From Deltaproteobacteria bacterium HGW-Deltaproteobacteria-12 (GTDB taxonomy: Bacteria; Desulfobacterota; Syntrophia; Syntrophales; Smithellaceae), in NCBI GenBank assembly GCA_002840565.1, contig PHBK01000018.1, positions 88,599-152,598 on the forward strand: a stretch of 64,000 nucleotides of DNA, in the 5' to 3' direction. The notes beneath the pieces were generated by a model. That model made no database searches. It saw only the letters and a program-made list of their open reading frames with translations, and was not told the origin of the DNA. Both the position numbers and the translations under genes were made by a program. Of the stretch, positions 45,906-54,009 are shown piece by piece (the first letter of the stretch is position 1; every line of letters begins with the position of its first letter).

Positions 45906-46772
45906 CTACTCGACCAGGTCCTGGGATTTCATCATGATCAGGGAACAAGGAAGTTCGCGGGCAATTTTCTCGGCTACACTGCCCATCAATATCCGGGCCA
46001 GGCCCATTCTGCCAAGGGAACCCATGACAATCAAATCCGCCCCACTTTCGGCCGCAGCCTTCAAGACCTCTTCATGCGGTTTACCGATAAGGAGGGCTTT
46101 ATTCCACGTAATTCCATCGAAGTCGAGGCCGCCGAGAAAGTTGTCCAGTTCTTTGCTAACGTGCCTTTCCCAGTCAGCCTGCACATTGGCGGCAGGAAGG
46201 GCCATGCCTCGATAGACGCTGGGTACCTTTTCCGCCACGGTCAGCACCAGCAGTTCCGCCCCGAACATTCGCGACAGATCCACCGCATTAATAAGGGCAC
46301 GGCGTGAATGCTCCGAGAAATCGACGGGACATAGAATTCTCCTTATCCCCGGCAGAGCGCCTCGTTTCACCACCCAAACCGGCCTAGATGAACTGCGAAT
46401 GATGTTTTCGGCGGTGATACCGAGGGGAAACCGGTCGCCCTTGTCCTTTTCACCGGAACCGATCATGATCACATTGGCATCAAGCGAATTGGCTCTGCCG
46501 ACGATCTCCTCAAGGGGATTGCCGAACAAGGCGACGGCCTGTGTTTCAGAAACACCCCCTTGGCGAAGCTCTTCGACATACTCCGCAAGCATGCCTTCCG
46601 CTTCAAGCAAAATGGCGGATTGGTCGATGGTCCATCCGGGCAGCCGCGGGACGACATGGAGTAGATGGATCCTTGACCGGTTCTTTCCAGCCAGGAACAC
46701 GGCCATTTTCAGGGCGTCCTTGGAAGCCTGGCTGAAGTCAATTGCAAGCAAAATATTCTCTATATTTCTCAT
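45906..46772 (-). CDS. Universal stress protein with two UspA domains
   Basis: A 288-aa cytoplasmic protein consisting of two tandem UspA domains (residues about 1-145 and 146-288). Each begins with the family strand (NILLAIDFSQASKDALKMAV and RILCPVDFSEHSRRALINAV). The second ends with the ATP-binding motif GSLGRMGLARILMGSVAEKIARE (G-2x-G-9x-G(S/T)); the first has a diverged GSGEKDKGDRFPLGITAENII. ATP binding is therefore likely in the second domain. AAGGAG lies before the ATG. A hairpin (46820-46857) lies upstream. Confidence 0.9.
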   Translation of the reverse strand: MRNIENILLAIDFSQASKDALKMAVFLAGKNRSRIHLLHVVPRLPGWTIDQSAILLEAEGMLAEYVEELRQGGVSETQAVALFGNPLEEIVGRANSLDANVIMIGSGEKDKGDRFPLGITAENIIRSSSRPVWVVKRGALPGIRRILCPVDFSEHSRRALINAVDLSRMFGAELLVLTVAEKVPSVYRGMALPAANVQADWERHVSKELDNFLGGLDFDGITWNKALLIGKPHEEVLKAAAESGADLIVMGSLGRMGLARILMGSVAEKIARELPCSLIMMKSQDLVE

Positions 46773-46819
46773 TTATTTTCTCCTTTTCAATCAAGGTAAA
46801 CAGAAGTCAGGCAAAGCTG

Positions 46820-46857
46820 AATAGCGACTCAAGCCCTGCGGGGCATGAGTTGCTATT
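46820..46857. terminator. Long hairpin between the stress protein and the toxin-antitoxin pair
   Basis: AATAGCGACTCA (46820-46831) and TGAGTTGCTATT (46846-46857) pair with one G-T, and the 14-nt loop can extend the stem (GCCC/GGGC). T residues follow on the plus strand. It can end transcription coming from the left; on the minus strand it lies downstream of the toxin-antitoxin pair and can serve as that pair's terminator. Confidence 0.6.
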
Positions 46858-47038
46858 TTGTCGTTTCCGTAAAACGAGAATCATTGATAAGAATTTGTTG
46901 TTATTGCTTGGCAGTCTAGGAAACGCGGCCTTGTATGTCAAGGAAATCTTGACGCAATCTTGCACCGGCAGATGCTGCTTATCACTTCAAATCAGCAACT
47001 TTTCGCGGTTCTACCGGTGTGTGGAGCAGGAAGCACTG

Positions 47039-47386
47039 TTAAACATCAAGATTTTCAATGGATATCCCAAGCGCTTCGGCAATCTTTTCAAGGGTAGCGC
47101 GACGCGGTTTAGCGGTGGGCTTTTCTAATTTTGCGACGGCGGCTTGACTCACACCGATACGGGCAGCAAGCTCTTTTTGTGTAATTCCGATGTGATCACG
47201 CCATGCCCGGATCATAGGTATTGCCCGCAAAAGATGTGCTTCAACAACCGCTTGAGGTATACCCATGGAGCGGATCTTGTCGCCATCCAGCAAGGGACGG
47301 ATACGATTGAATTCGTCCCAGGGAACCAGCACAAAAGCCGGATTGCCTTGATAATCTATCGTTTGGTAATCAATATGTGTTTTCAT
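47039..47386 (-). CDS. HTH-type antitoxin of a RelE-family toxin-antitoxin pair
   Basis: A 115-aa antitoxin. The N-terminal part (YQGNPAFVLVPWDEFNRIRPLL) is the short strand-helix piece typical of this antitoxin class. The C-terminal XRE-type helix-turn-helix (GITQKELAARIGVSQAAVAKLEKPTAKPRRATLEKIAEALGISIENL) binds the operon's own promoter. It follows the toxin gene and overlaps it by 17 bp, the toxin-first order of HigBA-like pairs. It neutralises the toxin and represses the pair. Confidence 0.9.
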   Translation of the reverse strand: MKTHIDYQTIDYQGNPAFVLVPWDEFNRIRPLLDGDKIRSMGIPQAVVEAHLLRAIPMIRAWRDHIGITQKELAARIGVSQAAVAKLEKPTAKPRRATLEKIAEALGISIENLDV

Positions 47387-47624
47387 CTCGCTTTTTAACC
47401 TCTTCTATACTGATGATACTGATTTCTTCAAACACATCGAATAGTATCCGCCAGTTTCCCACACGCAGTCGATATGCTCGCTCGTGATTGGCTAAACGCT
47501 TGACATTGGAACATGCCGGGAACTTGGATAAACCTCGCGAAGCCGTCAGAATGCGCCCCTGAATGCCGCGTTCCCCAATCTTCTTAAGTTGCTTAAATGC
47601 CCTGGGCTGCCAGATGACGTCCAT
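47370..47624 (-). CDS. RelE/ParE-family toxin
   Basis: An 84-aa toxin: MDVIWQPRAFKQLKKIGERG, then RGLSKFPACSNVKRLANHERAYRLRVGNWRILFDVFEEI and ISIEEVKKRDENTY. The order RLRVGxWRILFDVxE followed by a charged C terminus with KKRxxxxY is the RelE/HigB-type mRNA interferase pattern. It probably cleaves mRNA on the ribosome, and is held in check by the overlapping HTH antitoxin gene. It lies in an accessory region next to a broken integrase. Confidence 0.9.
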   Translation of the reverse strand: MDVIWQPRAFKQLKKIGERGIQGRILTASRGLSKFPACSNVKRLANHERAYRLRVGNWRILFDVFEEISIISIEEVKKRDENTY

Positions 47625-47817
47625 TGTGAGTACGACTATAACTATTTATAACCTACTGTCAAGATAAAAGTTGTTTTTATACGGGCTGCCGAGGGAGCAA
47701 CAATTACCAATAGTGATCCCCTTATAGTGGCATAACAACAAAAATCCGAATGCCTGCCGTCGTAAATCCTGTATGATCAGCGTTTCCCCAAAGGTCTATA
47801 AAAAAAGGAGGTAGGCA

Positions 47818-48624
47818 ATGACAACAAGAGACGCCATTCACATTTTTCAAATCTCACAGAAAAATCTCCATAGGAAGAGAACCACGGAAAGCTAACGTTA
47901 CCTTCTTGAACATCTCGAAAATCATTTTACAGATATTCATGTCGAGGCGATCACCCCTGATCAAATCTACCAATTTCTGGAAGCTTTAACGGAGCGTATG
48001 GCCAAATCAACCAGGAGATTACGATATGCCCAGGTGAAAGCATTCTTCAATTTCCTGATAAACGAGAAGGCAGTTCCCATCAAGAATCCTTGCCAGGATT
48101 CGATCATGGTCAAGGCTTTCAAAAGTCCAAGGATGAAACAGAAGGACATCCTCAGCAGAGAAAGCGTTGATGAAATCATTTATCGGAGCAAAAAGATCAG
48201 GGACAGGCTGATTTTGGAACTTCAGGCAAGGTGCGGCATGAGAATAGGAGAGGTCTTGAATCTCAGGGTAAAGGATATTACTGACCGGAAGCTGATGATC
48301 CGGCAACCCAAATCTGGGAAGGATATAGAAGTTGCCTTCGCAAAGAGGTTGTCTGAATATGTCCGGGGCTGTCAGCATGAACCGGAGAGCAGGATTTTCC
48401 CGATATGCTATTCTTCTGCCCTACCTGTGGTGAGGAAGCTTGGCGAAAAGGTCGGAGTCCAAATCCGTCACAATGATCTACGAAGATATTCGGCCACCCA
48501 TACCAGTCGTAACGGCATCCCTCTGGAAGTCGTATCAGAGGTTCTTCTCCGGCATCAGGATCTTAAAACCACTCAGATGTACCTGGGGAAAATCACCGAT
48601 ACGGAAGCAATAAGATGGATGTGA
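47818..48624 (+). pseudogene. Tyrosine integrase broken by one in-frame stop
   Basis: Reading from the ATG at 47818, which follows a very strong AAAAAAGGAGGTAGG site, gives a 268-codon frame interrupted only by TAA at 47893-47895 (...KRTTES-stop-RYLLEHLENHF...). Beyond the stop the protein is intact: an N-terminal SAM-like helical domain (TPDQIYQFLEALTERMAKSTRRLRYAQVKAF), then the catalytic domain with Arg in ARCGMRIGEVLNLR, Lys, HNDLRRYSATH (HxxR), a second His in LLRHQDLKTTQMYLG and its catalytic Tyr. A downstream ATG at 47998 could restart translation but would lose the first 60 residues of the DNA-binding domain. Confidence 0.85.
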
Positions 48625-48643
48625 AACCTTCGCCGTTCCAATA

Positions 48644-48677
48644 AAAACCCCTTAAAGCGCAGGCTTTAAGGGGTTTT
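48644..48677 (+). terminator. Strong rho-independent terminator after the integrase
   Basis: AAAACCCCTTAAAGC (48644-48658) and GCTTTAAGGGGTTTT (48663-48677) form a perfect 15-bp stem with a 4-nt loop and A and T runs on both sides, so it works in both directions. Confidence 0.9.
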
Positions 48678-48733
48678 CTTATATATAAACAGATCGTGAT
48701 TTTTAAGAGCGTTCTATCAGGAAGACCGCTTAT

Positions 48734-49009
48734 TTAGCTGACGATGTTCTTCACGGCTTCAATCACCGGATTGGTGAACAGGGCCATCAGGACTGTGTAA
48801 AGGGCAAAGGCACCAACCACTTCCGCCGTGTACAGTTTTTCAAATCTCCTCTTTAAAGAAACCATGAGCAGCCCGCCGACAATCAAGCAGCCCAGCTGGA
48901 AATACGGGAAATTGGCTGCGCCTGCTGCCGTGTATTCGGCAAAACCGAAAGTTGCTGTCAAAAGGACCACCGCCGCCGTTACCACCATTGTTCCTAAAGT
49001 CTTTTTCAT
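48734..49009 (-). CDS. Small membrane protein of unknown function
   Basis: A 91-aa protein with a signal-type N terminus (MKKTLGTMVVTAAVVLLTATFGFA) and two more hydrophobic segments (FPYFQLGCLIVGGLLMVSL and VVGAFALYTVLMALF). GGAGGTAACAG precedes the ATG. No family recognised. It is divergent from the glycyl radical enzyme gene across 316 bp, and nothing indicates a link between them. Confidence 0.65.
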   Translation of the reverse strand: MKKTLGTMVVTAAVVLLTATFGFAEYTAAGAANFPYFQLGCLIVGGLLMVSLKRRFEKLYTAEVVGAFALYTVLMALFTNPVIEAVKNIVS

Positions 49010-49325
49010 GATCTGTTACCTCCTTCAAGGTTTGTCTGTTTGGTTTTATTCTATTGAAAATACCGTGCCAAAAAACAGAAGACCAGTATAAAATTTTATA
49101 ACAACATGATAATACAAGCAAATAAATGCAGCCGGACATTTCAAGAAAAAGGGGGTGCCTCCTTTTGCGCTGTTTCTTTGAATAAAAGGTTAAAAGAAAT
49201 TGAACGAAATGTGAAAATCAATAAAAACGAATCTCTGTCACGGCAAGTAACGCCGGACGCGCTTATGTTTTCAACTTGATATTATATTGGTTTAAGATTA
49301 TTTATCCGGTGTAAGGGAGGCTGAT
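49010..49325. other. Upstream region of the glycyl radical gene
   Basis: About 316 bp, A+T-rich near the gene. It presumably contains the promoter; TTGATA at 49276 is a possible -35 but I see no convincing -10. AAAAGGGGG/CCTCCTTTT around 49148 makes a small hairpin. No coding frame. Confidence 0.4.
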
Positions 49326-51836
49326 ATGAAAACTGTTGCCGTGCCGGAATTTACCATCAAAGAGCCGAGAGGATTGTCGGAACGTATCCAATGGTTGCGC
49401 GATTATTATTTTCGGGGAACTGAACGCTCCTGGAATAATGAGTTTACCTCATGGACCACCGGCACGCCCTGGGACATCATCTACAATGAGCTGACCTTTT
49501 ATATTGTGCCGGAAACATACATGCTGCTCAATACGCTGGGAGCGTCTTATCTGCAGGCAGCCAGGCCGGTCCTGCTTCCTGAAGAATTCTGGCAGTGGCC
49601 GCGGGTCGAGAGACGCGCCTGGTTTGTGAAGGATGTGATCATTAATTATGTGCCGCAGGAAATACTGCCGGGTGATCTGCTGGCCGGAGCCAGATTCAAC
49701 ATTCAAACGTCACTGTGCTTTGATGAACAGGAAAGCAAAGAATGGCTGAGGCTGGTGAAGGGTAAAAACGGTGCCCGGGCGCAGATGAAATGGTTTCATG
49801 ATCACGGATACGGCAATGCCGGCGCCACCAGCGGTCATCTTGTCCCCGGTTATGAGAACCTGCTCAAAATCGGCTGGAAGGGGGTGCATGCAAATCTTCT
49901 TTCCCTTTATAATGCGCTGGATAATCAGGAGCGCCGGGGCGCAAAAGGAGCTCAGCTCAAAGCCATGCTCACAGCCGCAACCATGGCGCGGGACCTGGCT
50001 TATAAATATCGAGACTTGTGCCTGGACCTCGCACAAAAGGAGCAAAACCCTGTCCGCCGCACTGAACTTACGGTAATGGCTCAGAACTTAAACAAAATTC
50101 CCTGGGAGCCGGCCGGTAATTTCTGGGAAGCCGTTCAGGCGCTGTGGATTAACCACATGCTGGTGCTGACAGACGAAAATTACCCCGGCGCCGGTGTTTC
50201 TTTTGGCCGGGTTGACCAGTATCTTTATCCTTATTACGAAAGATCGATCCTTGACGGCATGGATCGGGAATTTATCAAAGAAATCCTGAAATGTTTCTGG
50301 TTTCACGCCAATACGGCTTATGATGCGATGATCCGCAACGGCAACCAGGGAATCACCGCCGGTTTCGGACAGCTTATCACTCTGTCCGGGTTGGGCATGG
50401 GCGGCAGAGACATGACCAATGACCTGACCTATGTCATCCTCGAAGTGATTGACGAGATGTCGCCTATTCTGGAACCGAAGCCCAATGTGCGGCTGCATCG
50501 CCACAGCCCCGAAGAGCTGTATGATAAAGTTGTGGACATGATTGAATCCAGCCAGGGAGCTCCTTTCCTGCTTAATTTTGATGAACGCTCCATGGCCGGG
50601 ATGATGCTGGAGGCCAAAAAAGCCGGTCTCTCCCATCTTATTCACAAGGACAATGTCCATGAATACGCGCCCGTCGGCTGCCTGGAAAATACAATGGTCG
50701 GCAACGACCGTTCCGGTACGGTGGACAACAATCTCAATCTGCTGAAAGCGGTGGAACTGACGCTGACCGGGGGAAAAGATTTGCTTCCCTTCACGGACCC
50801 CATGACCGGCAAGACCGCAGCCCCGAGGCAGGATGGCCCCCGCACACCGGATGCCTCCTCTTTTAAGACATGGGAGGAATTCTGGGCGGCTTATGCCGTG
50901 CAGACAAGATATATTATTCAAAAATGCGTTGATGTTTATGAAGCTTCGGAATCAGTCCGCGCCCGATTCTTTCCCACGCCTTATCTTTCCTGCCTGGTCA
51001 AGGGCTGCGCGGAAAAAGGCAAGGATGTCACACAAGGTGGGGCGGAAATCAGTCTCACCACATTGGAGGCGGTTACCTATGCTACGACCGTGGATTCGCT
51101 GCTGGCCATAAAATATCTGGTTTTCGACAAAAAAACATGCACTCTGCAGGAATTGGTGTCCGCCCTTGGAGCCAACTGGCAGGGCTACGAGGTTTTGCAG
51201 GCCACGGCCAAAAACCGCGCGCCCAAATATGGCCGCGACGACGATGCAGCGGATGCCATGGCCTCCAAAGTCATGCAGTTATGGTGCGAGGAGACCTGGC
51301 GGCAGAGCACAAGATCAACCGGGCGCAAATACCGTCCGGGGATGCTGAGCTGGAATTACTGGGCTGGTGACGGGTACATCATGGCGGCAAGTGCGGATGG
51401 CCGGGCCAAGGGGCAGTTCCTTTCCAACGCGATCTGTCCCTCCAATGGTGCGGATATTAACGGACCGACGGCTAATGCCAACTCGGTGGGGAAGGTGCTG
51501 GGCGGCAAAGCGTCCGACAGGAACGGCGACTGGGAGGATTACTTCAACGTACTGCCTAATGGAGCCAGCCACACTATAACTTTCAATCCTTCCATTCTGC
51601 GTGATCCCGTCCACAAGGAGAAGTTCAAGGCATTTCTGAGGGGCTACACCCTGAACGGCGGTACGGCCCTGCAGATCAATATGCTTGATCCCGGTGTGCT
51701 CAAAGACGCCCAGTCTCATCCGCAGAACTATCGACATCTCCTGGTGCGCATTACCGGTTATAATGCCTACTTTACGACTGTAGGACGGGAACTGCAAAAC
51801 GAAGTGATCGAACGCGTCAGTCACGGTAAATTTTAG
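49326..51836 (+). CDS. Glycyl radical enzyme of unassigned specificity (PFL-like superfamily, possibly arylacetate-decarboxylase-like)
   Basis: An 836-aa glycyl radical enzyme with the N-terminal PFL-type domain and C-terminal Gly-radical domain. The radical Gly is Gly811 in RITGYNAYFTTVG, and the catalytic thiyl Cys is Cys452 in VGCLENTMVGND, giving the Cys-x-Glu arrangement (Glu454) shared by eliminases and arylacetate decarboxylases. From my memory of Clostridioides difficile 4-hydroxyphenylacetate decarboxylase, Glu581 here aligns without gaps with its catalytic Glu637, where diol dehydratases carry Gln; but its His536 corresponds to Asn here and there is no small subunit gene. I therefore leave the substrate open. 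Its activase follows after 10 bp. AAGGGAGG precedes the ATG. Extremely oxygen-sensitive in its active form. Confidence 0.8.
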   Translation: MKTVAVPEFTIKEPRGLSERIQWLRDYYFRGTERSWNNEFTSWTTGTPWDIIYNELTFYIVPETYMLLNTLGASYLQAARPVLLPEEFWQWPRVERRAWFVKDVIINYVPQEILPGDLLAGARFNIQTSLCFDEQESKEWLRLVKGKNGARAQMKWFHDHGYGNAGATSGHLVPGYENLLKIGWKGVHANLLSLYNALDNQERRGAKGAQLKAMLTAATMARDLAYKYRDLCLDLAQKEQNPVRRTELTVMAQNLNKIPWEPAGNFWEAVQALWINHMLVLTDENYPGAGVSFGRVDQYLYPYYERSILDGMDREFIKEILKCFWFHANTAYDAMIRNGNQGITAGFGQLITLSGLGMGGRDMTNDLTYVILEVIDEMSPILEPKPNVRLHRHSPEELYDKVVDMIESSQGAPFLLNFDERSMAGMMLEAKKAGLSHLIHKDNVHEYAPVGCLENTMVGNDRSGTVDNNLNLLKAVELTLTGGKDLLPFTDPMTGKTAAPRQDGPRTPDASSFKTWEEFWAAYAVQTRYIIQKCVDVYEASESVRARFFPTPYLSCLVKGCAEKGKDVTQGGAEISLTTLEAVTYATTVDSLLAIKYLVFDKKTCTLQELVSALGANWQGYEVLQATAKNRAPKYGRDDDAADAMASKVMQLWCEETWRQSTRSTGRKYRPGMLSWNYWAGDGYIMAASADGRAKGQFLSNAICPSNGADINGPTANANSVGKVLGGKASDRNGDWEDYFNVLPNGASHTITFNPSILRDPVHKEKFKAFLRGYTLNGGTALQINMLDPGVLKDAQSHPQNYRHLLVRITGYNAYFTTVGRELQNEVIERVSHGKF

Positions 51837-51846
51837 GATATTCCCC

Positions 51847-52884
51847 ATGCGCGAACCGGAGACAAATAAAGACATGCAGGGGACCGTCCTGCAAATTATC
51901 CGCATGTCCACGGAGGACGGCCCCGGCATAAGGACAACAGTCTTCCTCAAGGGATGCCCGCTTCACTGCCTGTGGTGCCATAATCCGGAAAGTATCAGTC
52001 CCAGGCCCCAGATTCAGTGGATCAAGACAAGCTGTATCGGATGTGGAATTTGTGTAAAGGCCTGCCCGGAAAAGGCGCTCGAGCAGACTGAAAAAGATAT
52101 CAGCATCAACCATTCAACCTGCAACGGGTGCGGTTTATGCACAGAAGAATGCCCCACAACCGCCATGGAACTTCTGGGCAAAAAATGGAATGTTCATGAT
52201 CTGGCCGGCGAACTGGTGAAGGACCGCGCTTATTTTGAACAGTCGGGCGGCGGTGTTACGCTTTCCGGAGGGGAGGCCGCCCTGCAAAATAATTTTTGCC
52301 GTGCCCTGTTGCAAGAGCTGAAAAGCCGCGGAATTTCGACTGCCCTGGATACGTGCGGGCTGATTTCCCAGGCAGCGCTGGCCGGCCTTTTGCCTTATGT
52401 TGATCTTCTGCTGTACGATCTAAAAGAGATCAATCCGGAAAAGCATAAAAAGTTTACAGGGGCGGGCAACGAAAAGATCCTGGCCAACGCCATTTTCGCC
52501 GCCAATTATAAAAAAACACATCCGTCCCTCAAGACAATATGGATACGCACGCCAGTGATTCCCCGCGCGACAGATACTGCCGAAAACATATTGGGCCTAG
52601 GAGATTTTATCGCGGAAAACCTCCGGGGAACTGTCGCCCGGTGGGAGCTTTGCGCCTTTAACAATCTGTGCCGGGATAAGTATGACCGGCTGGGAATGAA
52701 ATGGCCTTATGCCCGGGAAGAACTTCTGGAAAGGTCACTGGTGGAGACGCTGGCCCAGGTTGCACGGACCAAAGTTTCTCCATCGATTGTTTGCTGGAGC
52801 GGATCAACGAAACTGGAGCAAAAGACAAGCGACCAATCGGTGGAAAAGGCTGCAAATGGCAACGTGACTATTTCCGTCTGCTGA
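51847..52884 (+). CDS. Glycyl radical enzyme activating enzyme
   Basis: A 345-aa radical-SAM activase that abstracts hydrogen from the enzyme's Gly to make the radical. The SAM cluster is KGCPLHCLWC (Cys37, Cys41, Cys44), followed by two ferredoxin-type clusters: CIGCGICVKACP (Cys63, 66, 69, 73) and CNGCGLCTEECP (Cys92, 95, 98, 102), as in activases of eliminases and decarboxylases but not of pyruvate formate-lyase. SGGGVTLSGGEAALQ near residue 137 is the SAM-binding loop. Ten bases separate it from the glycyl radical gene. The last 45 residues (KTSDQSVEKAANGN...) are a tail of low conservation. Confidence 0.93.
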   Translation: MREPETNKDMQGTVLQIIRMSTEDGPGIRTTVFLKGCPLHCLWCHNPESISPRPQIQWIKTSCIGCGICVKACPEKALEQTEKDISINHSTCNGCGLCTEECPTTAMELLGKKWNVHDLAGELVKDRAYFEQSGGGVTLSGGEAALQNNFCRALLQELKSRGISTALDTCGLISQAALAGLLPYVDLLLYDLKEINPEKHKKFTGAGNEKILANAIFAANYKKTHPSLKTIWIRTPVIPRATDTAENILGLGDFIAENLRGTVARWELCAFNNLCRDKYDRLGMKWPYAREELLERSLVETLAQVARTKVSPSIVCWSGSTKLEQKTSDQSVEKAANGNVTISVC

Positions 52885-52908
52885 AGATAAAAAGAAAGGA
52901 AGAAGGCC

Positions 52909-53754
52909 ATGACCATGAAAAAAATATTTTCTACAGACGACATCAAGGCTTTTGCCCCTTCCGAGAAAGTGGGAATCATTGCCACGGTAACGGAGGAAGG
53001 TCTGCCCCATATGTCGCTGCTGACTTCGGTGATGGCTGCCGGACCGGATCAGCTGACCGTGGGAGAATTCTGCAAAGGGCTGAGCAAGGAATACATGCAG
53101 CGCAACAGGAACATAGCTTTTGCCATCCTGACCCTGGATAAGAAGCTCTGGCGCGGCAAGGCCATCTGGACTCAGCTGAAGAAAGAAGGCCCGGAATATG
53201 AAATATACAACAATCAGCCCATGTTCCGGTACAATACCTATTTCGGCATCAACACCGTGCATTATTTTAATCTCCTGGAAACAACAACCGGTGTTGCACT
53301 GCCGCTGGCGTCCGTTGTAAAATCGGCAATACTGACGAAAATGGCCAAAGGCAGCGCCGCAAAAGACAACGGCGCAAGAGTGCTGTCTTATTTTGGAGAA
53401 AATTTATTCAACGGGCTGGATTCTCTTAAATTCTTATCCTTCATTGCCCGGGACGGATTTCCTTCCATCATTCCTGTCATCCAATGCCAGGCAGCCGACA
53501 GCGGCCGCCTCGCTTTTTATCCGGGAGCTTTTGGCGCCGAGCTTACCAAACTCGAGCAGGGGATGACGCTGGCTGTTTTTGGCCTGACCATGCAGATGGA
53601 GGATGTCCTGGTGCGCGGGATCTTTAACGGCTATTCCCGCTATCGGGGCGTGAAGCTGGGAACCGTCGATATTGACTGGGTCTACAACTCCATGCCGCCG
53701 AACCACGGACGGATTTATCCGCCGGTGCCCCTGGAGCGGGTGGTGAATTTCTAA
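52909..53754 (+). CDS. PNPOx-like flavin-binding protein
   Basis: A 281-aa protein whose N-terminal part (KVGIIATVTEEGLPHMSLLTSVMAAGPDQLTVGEFCKGLSKEYMQRNRNIAFAILTL) is the pyridoxamine-phosphate-oxidase-like split barrel that binds FMN. The rest (residues about 120-281) repeats barrel-like strands, with FNGYSRYRGVKLGTVDIDWVYNSMPPNHG at the end. AAAGGAAGAAGG precedes two ATG codons (52909, 52915). It follows the activase by 24 bp, so it belongs to the glycyl radical cluster. A flavin electron-transfer or protective role is possible, but the function is unknown. Confidence 0.7.
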   Translation: MTMKKIFSTDDIKAFAPSEKVGIIATVTEEGLPHMSLLTSVMAAGPDQLTVGEFCKGLSKEYMQRNRNIAFAILTLDKKLWRGKAIWTQLKKEGPEYEIYNNQPMFRYNTYFGINTVHYFNLLETTTGVALPLASVVKSAILTKMAKGSAAKDNGARVLSYFGENLFNGLDSLKFLSFIARDGFPSIIPVIQCQAADSGRLAFYPGAFGAELTKLEQGMTLAVFGLTMQMEDVLVRGIFNGYSRYRGVKLGTVDIDWVYNSMPPNHGRIYPPVPLERVVNF

Positions 53755-53861
53755 GATAAGACAACAAATCAGAGCGTTTTGACGCAGAGCAAAATATTCT
53801 AGAGAAGAAATAACTATTGTGGCAACGGCATACCTGAGACTTTTCCGCATGCTTTGTCCTC

Positions 53862-53984
53862 ATACCAAGTCGCATTCTTTAGCTAACTTTGTTGGCATCG
53901 TCGTCGGCTTCCTCAACGTATGATCAATACGCCTGCGGAGCCTCCTCCTTGCCGCCGCGTTATCTTTTGAATGCAACTTGGTAT
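53862..53984. repeat. Palindromic dispersed element (type CGTAT...ATACG), copy 2
   Basis: The ends ATACCAAGTCGCATTC (53862-53877) and GAATGCAACTTGGTAT (53969-53984) pair over 16 bp with one mismatch, and the centre CGTAT/ATACG (53917-53931) closes a 5-nt loop. The size and the centre match the element at 23546-23649, though the ends differ. No coding capacity; the rest of the gap to the MATE gene shows nothing. Confidence 0.75.
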
Positions 53985-54009
53985 CAGTATTTTCTGCTGA
54001 AGGAATCGA

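Noticed and set aside
47893-47895. Recoded stop in the integrase
   Set aside because: TAA is not used for selenocysteine or pyrrolysine and there is no surrounding recoding structure visible; a nonsense mutation or error is simpler.
49326-51836. Alkylsuccinate or benzylsuccinate synthase
   Set aside because: The Cys-x-Glu context and lack of the small subunits bssB/bssC-like or assC/assB-like genes do not support a fumarate-adding enzyme; it remains a possibility but not the best call.
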